64,000 nucleotides of DNA from Carboxylicivirga taeanensis (GTDB taxonomy: Bacteria > Bacteroidota > Bacteroidia > Bacteroidales > Marinilabiliaceae). Numbering within the stretch: position 1 is the first letter of the stretch; the number at the start of each line of letters is the position of its first letter. A program made the translations under genes and the position numbers. Below the pieces are notes generated by a model that saw only the letters and a program-made list of their open reading frames with translations, did not search any database and was not told the DNA's origin. The stretch covers positions 372,001 through 436,000 of the forward strand of contig NZ_JBPUSJ010000003.1 of NCBI RefSeq assembly GCF_051851475.1, written 5' to 3'. Positions 1 through 8,818 of the stretch are shown here, piece by piece.

Positions 1-609
1 TTTGGTATCGTTTTGCACAAAATCAGGGAAATTCTGCATTAATGAGGCAATTCCTGACGGACTGAAGAAAACCAACACATCGTAGTTTACATCTTTCAAA
101 TCGCTCAGGTCGCTACTCACTGTGCGGTACAGAATAGCCTTGGCGTACTTTACTTTTGCTTTATTCAACAGCGTAGGAATCTCCTGCTTATGAATGTCAG
201 AAAGCGGCACCAGAAAACTCTCGTCTTTATGCTTCTTCACTACATCGGCCAAGTCGGCAAACTTCCCGGTTGAATGAAAAATCTTTCGCTTTCTATACAC
301 GATATACTTTTGTAAGTAAAAAGCTGTTGCTTCTGAAATACAGAAGTACTTCATCGTATCAGGCACGGTAATTCGCATTTCTTCAGCAATGCGGAAATAA
401 TGGTCGATAGCAGTACGACTTGTAAAGATGACTGCTGTGTAATCGAGCAAATTAACTTTTTGCTGCCTAAAATCTTTTGCAGAAACCGCTTCTACCTGAA
501 TAAAAGGTCTGAAATCGATTTTCAGATTGCTTTTTTCAGCCAAATCAAAGTAGGGAGATTTGGGTGTTGAGGGTTTGGGTTGTGAAACCAGTATTCTTTT
601 AATCTTCAA
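1..609 (-). CDS. hemD: Uroporphyrinogen-III synthase, 3' end outside window
   Basis: Catalyses cyclisation and D-ring inversion of hydroxymethylbilane to uroporphyrinogen III in tetrapyrrole (heme, B12) synthesis, in the cytoplasm. The visible 203 codons open with the KIKRILVSQPKP-type start usual for Bacteroidota homologues, followed by the two-lobed HemD pattern, including TSRTAIDHY and, near the window edge, VLVFFSPSGI. I place the start at a TTG (609) because the next in-frame upstream TTG sits directly after a TAG stop and homologues begin at this residue; no in-frame ATG exists. The C-terminus is cut by the window edge. It lies downstream of the DUF4271 gene on the same strand, a common pairing in this phylum. 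Identification is by residue pattern and neighbourhood. Confidence 0.82.
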   Translation of the reverse strand, partial: MKIKRILVSQPKPSTPKSPYFDLAEKSNLKIDFRPFIQVEAVSAKDFRQQKVNLLDYTAVIFTSRTAIDHYFRIAEEMRITVPDTMKYFCISEATAFYLQKYIVYRKRKIFHSTGKFADLADVVKKHKDESFLVPLSDIHKQEIPTLLNKAKVKYAKAILYRTVSSDLSDLKDVNYDVLVFFSPSGIASLMQNFPDFVQNDTK

Positions 610-657
610 TGTGCTACAATTTAAATTCAACTAAACCTTTACCTCATTTACTATTCC

Positions 658-1695
658 CTAGTATATCATTACCTTAATAAGTACTGACAAGGGTAAAATT
701 TCTAGGGCACAAAAGTACAAAAACATATAAAATATTGAAAGCGGGCTACGTAAAATTATTTTTGCCCCTCGAAGTAATTGGATAATATACATAATTATAA
801 ACAGCCCCAGTCCCGCCTTCAGAAGCAAGGTGGCTGTAGTGATATCGACAAAAGGCACCACGCAAACAATAGGCAAACAAGCAATTCCAAAGACTTTACT
901 CAGCATATTTGCATTAAAAAGATACTCTCGTGTGGATTGTTGTGCATCGAACACGGCTGCCACAAAACGATAGAGTAAATTTTTGATGAAAAAATAGCCA
1001 ATAACACCGGCATTGACCAGTACAAAGAAAGAAAATGGACTTAGCCGTTCGGGAGTTTTACCGCCTATATGGGTAAACTCAAAAACCAGCATCGAGGTGG
1101 AAAGAAAAAACAAACCAGTTAAAGCCCACGATGGTTTCTGGTTCTGTAAATTTCTGCTTGAAAAAAGCTTGGTGGCTGATTGCTGGTAACGAATAGATGA
1201 GAATAAATCATTCAGATACCTACCGGCCGACAGCTTAATAAAACCTGCAACCACTAAAGCCAAAAGAATAAATCCCGCCAGCCAGTCTTTTGAATCTTCA
1301 AAAGGGGTACTCTTCCGTTGAATAACAGGTGGTGTGGCTATTGTCTTCAGGGAATCGATAAGACTAACAGGTGCATTTACGACCGTGTCTGCCAATTCCG
1401 TTTTTTCTTTATCTACCTCATCGGATATTGGCCCTTCTGTGGCAGAAACGCTACCCGTGTACAGCATCGACGCATCCTCGGAAGCGATAAGGTTAAAGTA
1501 AACCGAATCTTCTGCAGACCAGGTTTTGTATTTAACTTTTTTGGGGGTAACTGCACGCTGAACCTGAAGGTATTTTGGTTCTTTTGTAACCGCTTGCTGG
1601 ATTGGGGTACGCAGATTTTTACTCGTTGCCAGACTATCAACACGTTCAAGCTGCTGATTTTCGGAACCTTGTATCTGCTGTTGTATTTCTGTCAT
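658..1695 (-). CDS. DUF4271 membrane protein
   Basis: Integral membrane protein of about 345 residues. The N-terminal ~150 residues are polar and low in similarity signals; the C-terminal ~200 hold about six hydrophobic segments separated by short loops, with a SPFSFFVLVN stretch and an ALEILPLSVL ending typical of DUF4271. The ATG at 1695 follows an AAGGGG stretch and is preferred over an upstream in-frame TTG at 1713. It sits 48 bases upstream of hemD on the same strand, the arrangement usual in Bacteroidota. No biochemical role is established for the family as far as I know; a link to heme synthesis would rest only on gene order. Confidence 0.8.
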   Translation of the reverse strand: MTEIQQQIQGSENQQLERVDSLATSKNLRTPIQQAVTKEPKYLQVQRAVTPKKVKYKTWSAEDSVYFNLIASEDASMLYTGSVSATEGPISDEVDKEKTELADTVVNAPVSLIDSLKTIATPPVIQRKSTPFEDSKDWLAGFILLALVVAGFIKLSAGRYLNDLFSSIRYQQSATKLFSSRNLQNQKPSWALTGLFFLSTSMLVFEFTHIGGKTPERLSPFSFFVLVNAGVIGYFFIKNLLYRFVAAVFDAQQSTREYLFNANMLSKVFGIACLPIVCVVPFVDITTATLLLKAGLGLFIIMYIIQLLRGAKIILRSPLSIFYMFLYFCALEILPLSVLIKVMIY

Positions 1696-1768
1696 CTTCC
1701 CCTTTAAAAGCAATTTTCACAAAAGTAATTAAAATTACTGTTGAATTAGCTTCTATCTTTCCTTCTGC

Positions 1769-2350
1769 TTATTTAACTGCTGCAAATTCAATGGCATTCG
1801 CACTCCATCGGGGCAGTTGCTCCAAAGCCCCGCACACTTCTGAAGCGGAAGCCACCACATGCCATAATTGCTTGTGCTCGGCACGCATGAACTGCTCGTC
1901 CACTAATTTATCCAGCATTTGAAGCAATGGATCGAAAAATCCTGCCGTATTCACAATAATAATAGGCTGTACTATTTGTCCCAGTTTTTTTAACGATAGC
2001 ACTTCAAACAGCTCTTCAAGCGTGCCTATTCCTCCAGCCAGCACAACGATTGCATGACTATCCTTCACCAGTAGTTTTTTCCGCTCAGCCATATCATTCA
2101 CATGAATCATATCTGTTACGCCTTTGTGCTCCCACTCTACTTCCACCATGAAATGAGGAATAATACCCCTGACTTGTCCTTGCAGCTCCAATGCCCGAGT
2201 AGCCAAAACCCCCATTAAACCAACTTCTCCTCCTCCATACACGATTCGATAATCTGCCTTTACCAATTCTTCAGCCAGCTTGGCTGCTTCTTCCAGGTAT
2301 TCGGGCTTAACCTTTGGACTAGAGGCACAAAAAACAGTTACATTCTTCAT
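1769..2350 (-). CDS. LOG/TIGR00730-family Rossmann protein (nucleotide phosphoribohydrolase-like)
   Basis: 193-residue cytoplasmic protein of the LOG (lysine-decarboxylase-like) family, whose characterised members cleave ribose-5-phosphate from cytokinin or purine nucleoside monophosphates. Diagnostic motifs are present: YGGGEVGLMG near residue 40 and the phosphate-binding LAGGIGTLEELFEV near residue 105. The second motif has AGGIGT where PGGxGT is usual, a conservative change at the first position. Length is normal for the family. It stands between the DUF417 and DUF4271 genes on the same strand, with short gaps. Substrate is not predictable from sequence, and bacterial members are often mislabelled lysine decarboxylases. 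Confidence 0.88.
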   Translation of the reverse strand: MKNVTVFCASSPKVKPEYLEEAAKLAEELVKADYRIVYGGGEVGLMGVLATRALELQGQVRGIIPHFMVEVEWEHKGVTDMIHVNDMAERKKLLVKDSHAIVVLAGGIGTLEELFEVLSLKKLGQIVQPIIIVNTAGFFDPLLQMLDKLVDEQFMRAEHKQLWHVVASASEVCGALEQLPRWSANAIEFAAVK

Positions 2351-2405
2351 CTGAAAAAAATATTTTAGTCGTATTACCTAATTTATTCAAAGCACCTTAC
2401 ATATA

Positions 2406-2840
2406 TTATGCCGAATCTCCAACACACCACATCGCCGCTCCTAACAGAACAACATCCTTTAAGATGCTTTGGCCGAGTTTAGATAGTTCGGGGAAACCAT
2501 AAGGAGCCAACCAAACATATCCGGATGTGAACAGCATGGTTACACTGAGAAATAAAATCACAGTGGCCAAAACACCGCCCACCAAAGAGAGCTTTCGGGC
2601 AACTGGTTTAAGCGCCAGCATAACACCAATCAGTATTTGCAGATAGGCCACCACCTGCGTAAATGCATAAGCGGTGATGTACTTGAGCATCCAGCTAAAT
2701 AGAGATGAGTTAGATAAAACGTCCCGAAGGTAGTTTGCTTCGCTATTCTTGAGTTTCATCAGTCCTAACCAAATAAAAACTACTGCCAATCCGTATCTAA
2801 AAATAAACTGAGCGAGTGCTTTAAATGTTTTTGCAATCAT
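2406..2840 (-). CDS. DUF417 (YkgB/RclC-like) inner-membrane protein
   Basis: 144-residue protein with four predicted transmembrane segments (about residues 14-28, 56-76, 82-104 and 124-138) and the FRYGLAVVFIWLGLMKL opening characteristic of DUF417. Well-studied relatives such as E. coli RclC belong to a reactive-chlorine response, but this copy has no RclR-type neighbour, so that role is not implied. It follows the glutaminase gene with a 10-base gap, so the two are probably cotranscribed. The pairing might point to stress tolerance (glutaminase-based acid resistance), but that is inference. Confidence 0.75.
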   Translation of the reverse strand: MIAKTFKALAQFIFRYGLAVVFIWLGLMKLKNSEANYLRDVLSNSSLFSWMLKYITAYAFTQVVAYLQILIGVMLALKPVARKLSLVGGVLATVILFLSVTMLFTSGYVWLAPYGFPELSKLGQSILKDVVLLGAAMWCVGDSA

Positions 2841-2850
2841 TAATTAAGGA

Positions 2851-3789
2851 TTAAAAAATTGAGATACCCGTTTTGGTTGTGAATAATTCGAGCGCTTTTA
2901 CGCCTGCCAGTGAATTACCGTACTTATCAAGGCCCGGACTCCACACACATACCGAGAGTAAACCCGGAATAATTGCGGCAATGCCTCCACCAACGCCACT
3001 TTTTCCTGGCATCCCCACTCGAAATGCAAAATCTCCCGCAGCATCGTAAGTACCACATGTCAGCAGTAAAGCGTTGAGCCGCTTGGCCTGGCTGGCGGTT
3101 AAATACCGTTTATTAGTGAGTGGATGTACGCCATGATTAGCCAGAAAAAGAAACGCCCGGGAAACATCTTCACAGCTCATTGAAAGCGAGCAGTGACCAA
3201 AATAAAAATCCAATACCTCATCCACATCGGATTCGATATTGCCGTAGCTTTTCATAAAATGCGCCAGAGCTGCATTTCTGTGACCAAATGCTTTTTCTGA
3301 GCGAAACATTGCATGATCAATGTGTATGGCCTTATTTGCTGCCAACCCTCTGATGTAGTCAATCATGTCGTTTAACGAATCCTGGGTATGGCTTACCACA
3401 CAATCGGCTACTACAATCGCCCCCGCGTTGATAAACGGGTTACGTGGCTTCCCATTTTCATGTTCCAACTGAATTAGTGAGTTAAACGGATTGCCCGAGG
3501 GTTCTTTACCTACCCGTTCCCACAAGCCGTCCTTAAGCATTGAAAAGGCCTTGGTTAAGGTAAACACCTTAGAAATACTCTGAACAGAGAATTTCGTCTG
3601 CGCCTGTCCGCAATAATACTCTCGCCCATCGAGCAAGGAAACAAACATGCCAAAGTTATCTTTATCAACATTTCTTAACTCCGGAATATAGTCGGCAACA
3701 GCGCCTGTGGCTAACAAAGGCTTCACCTCCTCAGCTATTTCTTCAATAACTCGCTGCCAGTCGGTATTCAAGGCTGTGGTTGTGCTCAT
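2851..3789 (-). CDS. glsA: Glutaminase (serine-type, GlsA family)
   Basis: Hydrolyses L-glutamine to glutamate and ammonia in the cytoplasm. The 312-residue length fits the GlsA family, which has a beta-lactamase-like fold. The catalytic Ser-x-x-Lys is in FSVQSISKVF near residue 75; other family blocks visible are NAGAIV, the YCGQAQTKF segment before the nucleophile, and the late PGKSGVGGGI glycine loop. The ATG at 3789 is chosen; an in-frame TTG immediately upstream is less likely. Only nine bases separate it from the upstream DUF6048 gene, so it probably belongs to a DUF6452-DUF6048-glsA-DUF417 transcript. In enteric bacteria glutaminase supports acid resistance through ammonia release; here that is only possible. 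Confidence 0.93.
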   Translation of the reverse strand: MSTTTALNTDWQRVIEEIAEEVKPLLATGAVADYIPELRNVDKDNFGMFVSLLDGREYYCGQAQTKFSVQSISKVFTLTKAFSMLKDGLWERVGKEPSGNPFNSLIQLEHENGKPRNPFINAGAIVVADCVVSHTQDSLNDMIDYIRGLAANKAIHIDHAMFRSEKAFGHRNAALAHFMKSYGNIESDVDEVLDFYFGHCSLSMSCEDVSRAFLFLANHGVHPLTNKRYLTASQAKRLNALLLTCGTYDAAGDFAFRVGMPGKSGVGGGIAAIIPGLLSVCVWSPGLDKYGNSLAGVKALELFTTKTGISIF

Positions 3790-3798
3790 CAAGCAATA

Positions 3799-4491
3799 TT
3801 ATTTATTCTTCCGAAACGGAAGGTGGTATTCAAGAGTGTAGGTGAATCCCATGTTGGTCGACCGATCCCTGCGGCCGAAACCCGGAATGGAATATGGCTC
3901 CAGCTCATTATCTTTGCCAACATTAACAATGGTTTTGAACCGCACGCTCCACCCCATGTAGAAGTTTTTAAGCACCTCTGAGCGCAAGCCAAATACAAAC
4001 TCTCCCCAATGCGAAGCAACTGTAGAGGCTCCAATTGAGTTTGAAACATCGCCCCAGTATTCTTCTTTTATGGTGTAACGCGGACAGCTATGTTCCTGCA
4101 CAGCCACGCCATAACGGAAACCTATCAGAACATTATCGTTATTCCCAATTTCTTCAACCTTGAACAAATTATAGTCAATACCGGCCCTTATGAAACTCCC
4201 GTCAGAGGAATAGCTCATTTGGTCCGTATCCAGCTCAACGTTCTCATAACCTACTTCGGCCGCCAGCTGCCACTTGCGGTTTAAGGTATAACGCACATTA
4301 GCTTCCGCACCCAAGCGCTCGTTTGCAAAAGCATGCATAATAAAGGGCGCCAAATCAATGCCCACGGCCAAACCTGGATTTCCTTTGTTTAACTGCTTTT
4401 TTTCGGCTTTAGTCAACTCCTTATTTTCACTCTGTGCGACTACCCCAAGGCAGAGCATCAGTAGATTAAGGCTCAATAAATATTTTAACAT
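3799..4491 (-). CDS. DUF6048-like exported beta-rich protein
   Basis: 230-residue protein with a signal peptide ending around AQS (residue 21). The body has alternating aromatic/polar strands typical of a small outer-membrane beta-barrel, for example YTLNRKWQLAAEVGYENVEL and a last strand MGFTYTLEYHLPF. This matches the DUF6048 pattern of Bacteroidota outer-membrane proteins. Its first 26 bases overlap the end of the DUF6452 lipoprotein gene, a translational coupling that fits the usual pairing of these two families. Function is unknown; the overlap suggests an envelope complex. The DUF name is from memory of the family pattern and order, so moderately certain. Confidence 0.68.
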   Translation of the reverse strand: MLKYLLSLNLLMLCLGVVAQSENKELTKAEKKQLNKGNPGLAVGIDLAPFIMHAFANERLGAEANVRYTLNRKWQLAAEVGYENVELDTDQMSYSSDGSFIRAGIDYNLFKVEEIGNNDNVLIGFRYGVAVQEHSCPRYTIKEEYWGDVSNSIGASTVASHWGEFVFGLRSEVLKNFYMGWSVRFKTIVNVGKDNELEPYSIPGFGRRDRSTNMGFTYTLEYHLPFRKNK

Positions 4492-4960
4492 TTTCCAGAT
4501 TTTCGTTGTACAACACCGAAGGGTAGTTGATGACCACCGAATCGATAAGGTTAATTGAATAAATCACAGTATCCAAGGTAAGGTTATAGGTAAACCCACA
4601 ATCGCCCGAAACATAATTAAGCTCCCGATTGTAAATTAACATCAAGGTATCATTTAAATCACTCGCCGCAGTGCGCTCTCTCAAAATAAATGTGGTTGTG
4701 TCTCTCTCCAGGTTAACAGGCATATACATTTTACTTACTGTCACACTATCAATTAACGGGTCCTTGTTGTTGCCCATTTCATCATAGCCCCATAAGTAAA
4801 CACCATTCAGTGTCGTATCTTTTGCCTCTCCGTTTGCAGCGGCATACAAACCAGCCTGAATAGCACTCTGTCCTGAAAGGCAAAGACTTGACTCGTCGCA
4901 AGCAGCAAATAACAGAATTATTGCAGCCATTATAATTTGGCCAAAAGGTTGTTTTTTCAT
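4466..4960 (-). CDS. DUF6452-like lipoprotein
   Basis: 164-residue lipoprotein: a short charged start, a hydrophobic stretch and a lipobox ending in Cys21 (LLFAAC). The mature part starts with a CDESSLC cysteine pair and continues as beta-strands rich in Asp and Thr, with a C-terminal YSINLIDSVVI-type strand; this fits DUF6452. It is the first gene of a minus-strand group (DUF6452, DUF6048, glsA, DUF417) and overlaps DUF6048 by 26 bases. The protein probably sits in the outer membrane beside the DUF6048 barrel. No function is known to me. Confidence 0.68.
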   Translation of the reverse strand: MKKQPFGQIIMAAIILLFAACDESSLCLSGQSAIQAGLYAAANGEAKDTTLNGVYLWGYDEMGNNKDPLIDSVTVSKMYMPVNLERDTTTFILRERTAASDLNDTLMLIYNRELNYVSGDCGFTYNLTLDTVIYSINLIDSVVINYPSVLYNENLENVKIFIEP

Positions 4961-4976
4961 CCGTTAAGCTTTGTTA

Positions 4977-4984
4977 CAAAAATA
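4977..4984 (-). promoter_or_regulatory. Possible -7 element for the DUF6452 group
   Basis: On the minus strand this reads TATTTTTG, a full match to the Bacteroidota -7 consensus TAnnTTTG, 17 bases before the DUF6452 start codon. No clear TTG lies 19-21 bases upstream, so it is a weak call. The remainder of the 234-base divergent gap to the M16 gene shows no other clear element. Confidence 0.3.
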
Positions 4985-5194
4985 ACATGTCCAAAGAACA
5001 ATGAAAGAGCTATCCAGAAAAAAACGCCTTTTTAATCAATATCCGACGTGTACGCTATCGAACGCCCAGGTGTTCGCTTGTGTACATTTACTAAATATAA
5101 TAAAATACCTTATTCATCTGGCTTTCTATTACTTAATAAGTTAGGCGTATTAATTGTACACAGGCGTACATTAACTTAAACTAGAAGTTTTGTT

Positions 5195-6526
5195 ATGAAG
5201 AACCGTTTTTTACTACTGGCTTTTTCGCTCATTTTAGCCAGCTTGGGTGTCGTTAGTGCCCAATCGAATAAAATTAGCTTTGTAGAATATGATTTAGATA
5301 ACGGCCTGCACGTTATCTTGCACGAGGACAAGTCAACGCCAATCGTGACAGTTTCGGTCATGTACCATGTAGGTTCAAAAAATGAAAATCCTGAGCGAAC
5401 TGGGTTTGCCCACTTTTTTGAACACCTGATGTTTGAGGGAACACAAAACATCCCCAGAGGCGAATACTCAAATTTTGTGGAGCAAGCAGGGGGCACGCTC
5501 AATGCGAACACCTCCAATGATCGCACCTATTATTACGAAATCCTTCCTTCGAACCAACTGGAATTAGGTTTATGGCTTGAGTCGGAAAGAATGCTACACG
5601 CCAAGGTTGACTCCATTGGTATCCGAACACAAAAGAAGGTGGTTATCGAAGAAAAGAAGCAAACTGTAGATAGCCGTCCGTATGGCACACTGTTCCAGGA
5701 AACAATGAAAAGAGCTTTTAAAGAGCACCCCTACCGCTGGACGGTTATTGGCGATCCCGATCATATCCGCGCCGCAAAAGATGAAGAATTTCAGCAGTTT
5801 TACAAGGAGTTTTATGTGCCTAACAATGCGGCTTTAGTAATTGCCGGCGACATTGAAATAGAAACAACAAAAGAACTGGTTAAAAAGTATTTTTCAGAAA
5901 TCCCCAAAGGGAAAGATGACATTTACCGACCTGACGTGGTAGAACCAGCCTTAGGCCAGGAGGTGCGCGACACTATTTTTGACAATGTGCAGCTACCACT
6001 AATTGTGCAGGCCTACCGCACACCAGCCATGGGAACAGAGGATTACTACGCGCTGGATATGCTTTCAACCCTTATGTCGGGTGGACAAAGCTCTCGTTTA
6101 TACAAATCGTTGGTTGACGAGCAGCAAAAAGCACTGGAGGTCGGATCCTTTGCCCTGCCATTTCAAGATCCAAGCGTGGCATTAGCTTTTGCTCTGCCGA
6201 ACATGGGCATTGACTGTGCCGATTTGGAAGCCGCCATTGACTCTGAAGTAGCCAAAGTGCGTAATGAGCTCATCTCAGAAAGAGAGTTTCAGAAATTACG
6301 CAATCAGTTCGAGAATTCATTTGTTAAATCCAACGTTAAGCTGGCAAGCAGAGCAGAAAACCTGGCAACAAACTATGTGTACTTTGGAAACACCGATTTA
6401 ATCAATACCGAATTGGACAAGTATATGGCTGTTACCCGTGAAGATATTAAACGAGTAGCCAACAAATACTTTGTGGAAGATAACCGGGTTGTATTGTACT
6501 ATTTGCCAAAAGCGCAACAAAATTAA
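5195..6526 (+). CDS. M16 zinc peptidase, catalytic subunit
   Basis: 443-residue secreted (periplasmic) insulinase/pitrilysin-type metallopeptidase. A signal peptide ends near residue 22 (VVSAQ). The inverted zinc motif HFFEH is at residues 73-77, and the third zinc ligand is the Glu in VVIEEKK at about 153, the usual ~76 residues downstream. A second, non-catalytic M16 domain fills the C-terminal half. The next gene encodes an M16 protein without zinc ligands, so the two probably assemble as an active/inactive heterodimer like other bacterial PqqL/YmxG-type pairs. Substrate is unknown; peptides or misfolded envelope proteins are likely. Confidence 0.92.
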   Translation: MKNRFLLLAFSLILASLGVVSAQSNKISFVEYDLDNGLHVILHEDKSTPIVTVSVMYHVGSKNENPERTGFAHFFEHLMFEGTQNIPRGEYSNFVEQAGGTLNANTSNDRTYYYEILPSNQLELGLWLESERMLHAKVDSIGIRTQKKVVIEEKKQTVDSRPYGTLFQETMKRAFKEHPYRWTVIGDPDHIRAAKDEEFQQFYKEFYVPNNAALVIAGDIEIETTKELVKKYFSEIPKGKDDIYRPDVVEPALGQEVRDTIFDNVQLPLIVQAYRTPAMGTEDYYALDMLSTLMSGGQSSRLYKSLVDEQQKALEVGSFALPFQDPSVALAFALPNMGIDCADLEAAIDSEVAKVRNELISEREFQKLRNQFENSFVKSNVKLASRAENLATNYVYFGNTDLINTELDKYMAVTREDIKRVANKYFVEDNRVVLYYLPKAQQN

Positions 6527-6601
6527 CCCCATCCATAGATCGATTTACTGATGATACAAGAATATCCCATTCGCCCCGAATGGACAAAAACACACAATAG
6601 A

Positions 6602-8659
6602 ATGAAAAAATCAGTTTTATTTATACTAGCACTACTAGTTACTTTTAATATAACTGCCCAGCTAGACAGAAGTACACCTCCAAAACCAGGACCGGCCCCC
6701 AAAGTGAACATTGGCAAGGCGCAAACCTTTGAGCTGAAAAACGGCCTTAAAGTATTTGTGGTTGAAAACGATAAAGTACCAGTCGTTTCGTATACCCTAT
6801 CGTTGGATATTGACCCTCTTGTGGAAGGTGAAAAAGCTGGCTACTCAAGTATTGCCGGCGATTTAATGAGCTCGGGTACCAGTGAGCGCACTAAAGCCCA
6901 AATTGATGAAGCGGTGGACTTTATTGGTGCCACCTTAAAAACCAGCTCTAAAGGAATGTATGCCTCTTCATTGAAAAAGCACTCCGGCGAGCTCTTGAAC
7001 TTAATGACCGACGTTTTATACAATCCTTCTTTTCCTAACCAAGAACTTGAAAAAGCCCAAAAACAATTATTAACAGCTCTAAAGTCACAAAAAGACGACC
7101 CACAATCCATTGCCTCCAACATCAAAAATGTGCTGCGCCATGGTAAAAACCATCCTTATGGCGAAATACTCACCGAAGAGTCGGTGAAAGCCATTACTGT
7201 TGATGATTTAAAAGCCTATTACGAAACCTATTTTCGTCCGAATGTAGCCTACCTTGTTATTGTTGGCGACATCTCTTTAAAGGAGGCTAAAAAGCAAGCC
7301 AAAACTCATTTTGCACAATGGGAAGCCAAGGAAGTCCCAGCGCACAAATACGAATATCCTAAAGGCTTTGATGTGCCTAAAGTGGTTGTAGCCAATAAGG
7401 ATGGCTCCACTCAATCCACCATCTCTTTATCGTATAACATTGACCTGAAACCTGGCGATGCGGATGCCATCAAAGCGCGGGTGATGAACAGTATCTTAGG
7501 CGGTGGTTCATTCAGTGCCCGTCTGTTTCAAAACCTGAGAGAGGACAAGGCGTTTACTTATGGTGCTTATTCATCATTGAGTTCAGACGAACTGGTGGGG
7601 ACATTCAATGCCGGAGCCAATGTGCGCACCAGCGTTACCGATAGTGCGTTTACTGAAATCATTTACGAAATGAAGCGCTTGCGCACTGAGCTGGTTGATG
7701 AAAAAGACCTTCAGCTGGTTAAGAATGCTTTAACCGGAAGGTTCTCCAGGTCACTGGAAGATCCGGCAACCGTTGCTCAATTTGCGCTAAATATTGAAAA
7801 ATACAACCTGCCTGAAGATTATTATGAAACTTACCTGGAGAAATTGAGTGCGGTAACTGCCGAAGACGTACAGGCCATGGCCCAGAAGTATCTAACCCCT
7901 GATAACGCCCTGATTTTGGCAGTTGGCGATGTACCAAACATGAAAGCCAGTCTGGCAAAATTTGCTAAAGACAGCAAGGTAGAGATGTATGACTTCTATG
8001 GCAATGTGGTTAAAGCCATGCCTTTGCCTGCCGACCTTACCGCTGAAAAAGTAATTAACAAATACATTGCGGCTATTGGTGGAGCCGATGCCATAGCAGC
8101 CGTTGACAACTATGTACTGGAAGGAACCATGAGTGTGCAAGGCATGCCGCTTAATATGAAAATGTACAGTCGCCGTCCAAACCACCAGTGTGTCGAAACA
8201 TATATGCAGGGCAACCTGGTTTCAAAGCAGGTGTTTAATGGCGAAGCAGGAAAAGTAGTCAGCCCAATGGGTGAGCAAAAGATTGAAGGTGAAATGCTGG
8301 AAAACATGAAGGCTGAATCAGTGCTGTTTCCCGAAACACAATATGCAGAACTTGGCTATCAACTCGAATTGCTGGGTGCTGATAATGTGGATGGACAAGA
8401 TGTGGTAAAAGTAAAAGTGATAAGTCCCTCTGGCAAAGAGCAAACTGTTTTTTACAGTCGCAACACCGGCTTAAAAGTTAAAGAAGTAAGCACAAGCCCG
8501 CAAGGCACCATGGCCAGCACGTATACCGAGTATGCCGAAGTTAATGGTATAAAATTCCCGAAGAAAATGAGCCAGGCCGTTGGTCCCCAATCATTCGACA
8601 TCACTTTTGAAACCATCAAAGTTAACGAAGGTATAGACGCAAGTAAATTCGATATCTAA
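6602..8659 (+). CDS. M16 peptidase-like non-catalytic subunit with LolA-like C-terminal domain
   Basis: 685-residue partner of the preceding M16 peptidase. The ATG at 6602 gives a good signal peptide (MKKSVLFILALLV...ITAQ); an in-frame ATG at 6551 would put a charged 17-residue tail before it. The position matching HxxEH reads YSSIAGDLMSSG, with no zinc ligands, so this half is structural. After the M16 domains (about 45-460) comes a ~200-residue C-terminal region (from about 480) with repeated beta-strands such as YVLEGTMSVQG and YTEYAEVNGIKFP, resembling the open barrel of outer-membrane lipoprotein-sorting proteins. That region may bind lipidated or hydrophobic substrates; this is inference. 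It ends before a strong terminator. Confidence 0.88.
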   Translation: MKKSVLFILALLVTFNITAQLDRSTPPKPGPAPKVNIGKAQTFELKNGLKVFVVENDKVPVVSYTLSLDIDPLVEGEKAGYSSIAGDLMSSGTSERTKAQIDEAVDFIGATLKTSSKGMYASSLKKHSGELLNLMTDVLYNPSFPNQELEKAQKQLLTALKSQKDDPQSIASNIKNVLRHGKNHPYGEILTEESVKAITVDDLKAYYETYFRPNVAYLVIVGDISLKEAKKQAKTHFAQWEAKEVPAHKYEYPKGFDVPKVVVANKDGSTQSTISLSYNIDLKPGDADAIKARVMNSILGGGSFSARLFQNLREDKAFTYGAYSSLSSDELVGTFNAGANVRTSVTDSAFTEIIYEMKRLRTELVDEKDLQLVKNALTGRFSRSLEDPATVAQFALNIEKYNLPEDYYETYLEKLSAVTAEDVQAMAQKYLTPDNALILAVGDVPNMKASLAKFAKDSKVEMYDFYGNVVKAMPLPADLTAEKVINKYIAAIGGADAIAAVDNYVLEGTMSVQGMPLNMKMYSRRPNHQCVETYMQGNLVSKQVFNGEAGKVVSPMGEQKIEGEMLENMKAESVLFPETQYAELGYQLELLGADNVDGQDVVKVKVISPSGKEQTVFYSRNTGLKVKEVSTSPQGTMASTYTEYAEVNGIKFPKKMSQAVGPQSFDITFETIKVNEGIDASKFDI

Positions 8660-8756
8660 ATCATTGGCAAAAGAGGTATCGACGCAATCGTAGTTTTTAA
8701 GATCTGATTTATTATTTCGGACAAAGTTAGATTGATAGTTTGAAGATTGCTAGTAG

Positions 8757-8788
8757 GAAGGCAGCCAATGGGCTGCCTTCTTTTATTT
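8757..8788 (+). terminator. Rho-independent terminator after the M16 pair
   Basis: A perfect 10-base stem (8757-8766 with 8771-8780, GAAGGCAGCC arm), loop AATG, followed by TTTTATTT. It lies between the M16 pair and the DUF362 gene and supports placing the DUF362 start downstream of it. Confidence 0.85.
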
Positions 8789-8818
8789 CAGAACAATTAC
8801 CCTTTAATTCAAAAATCC

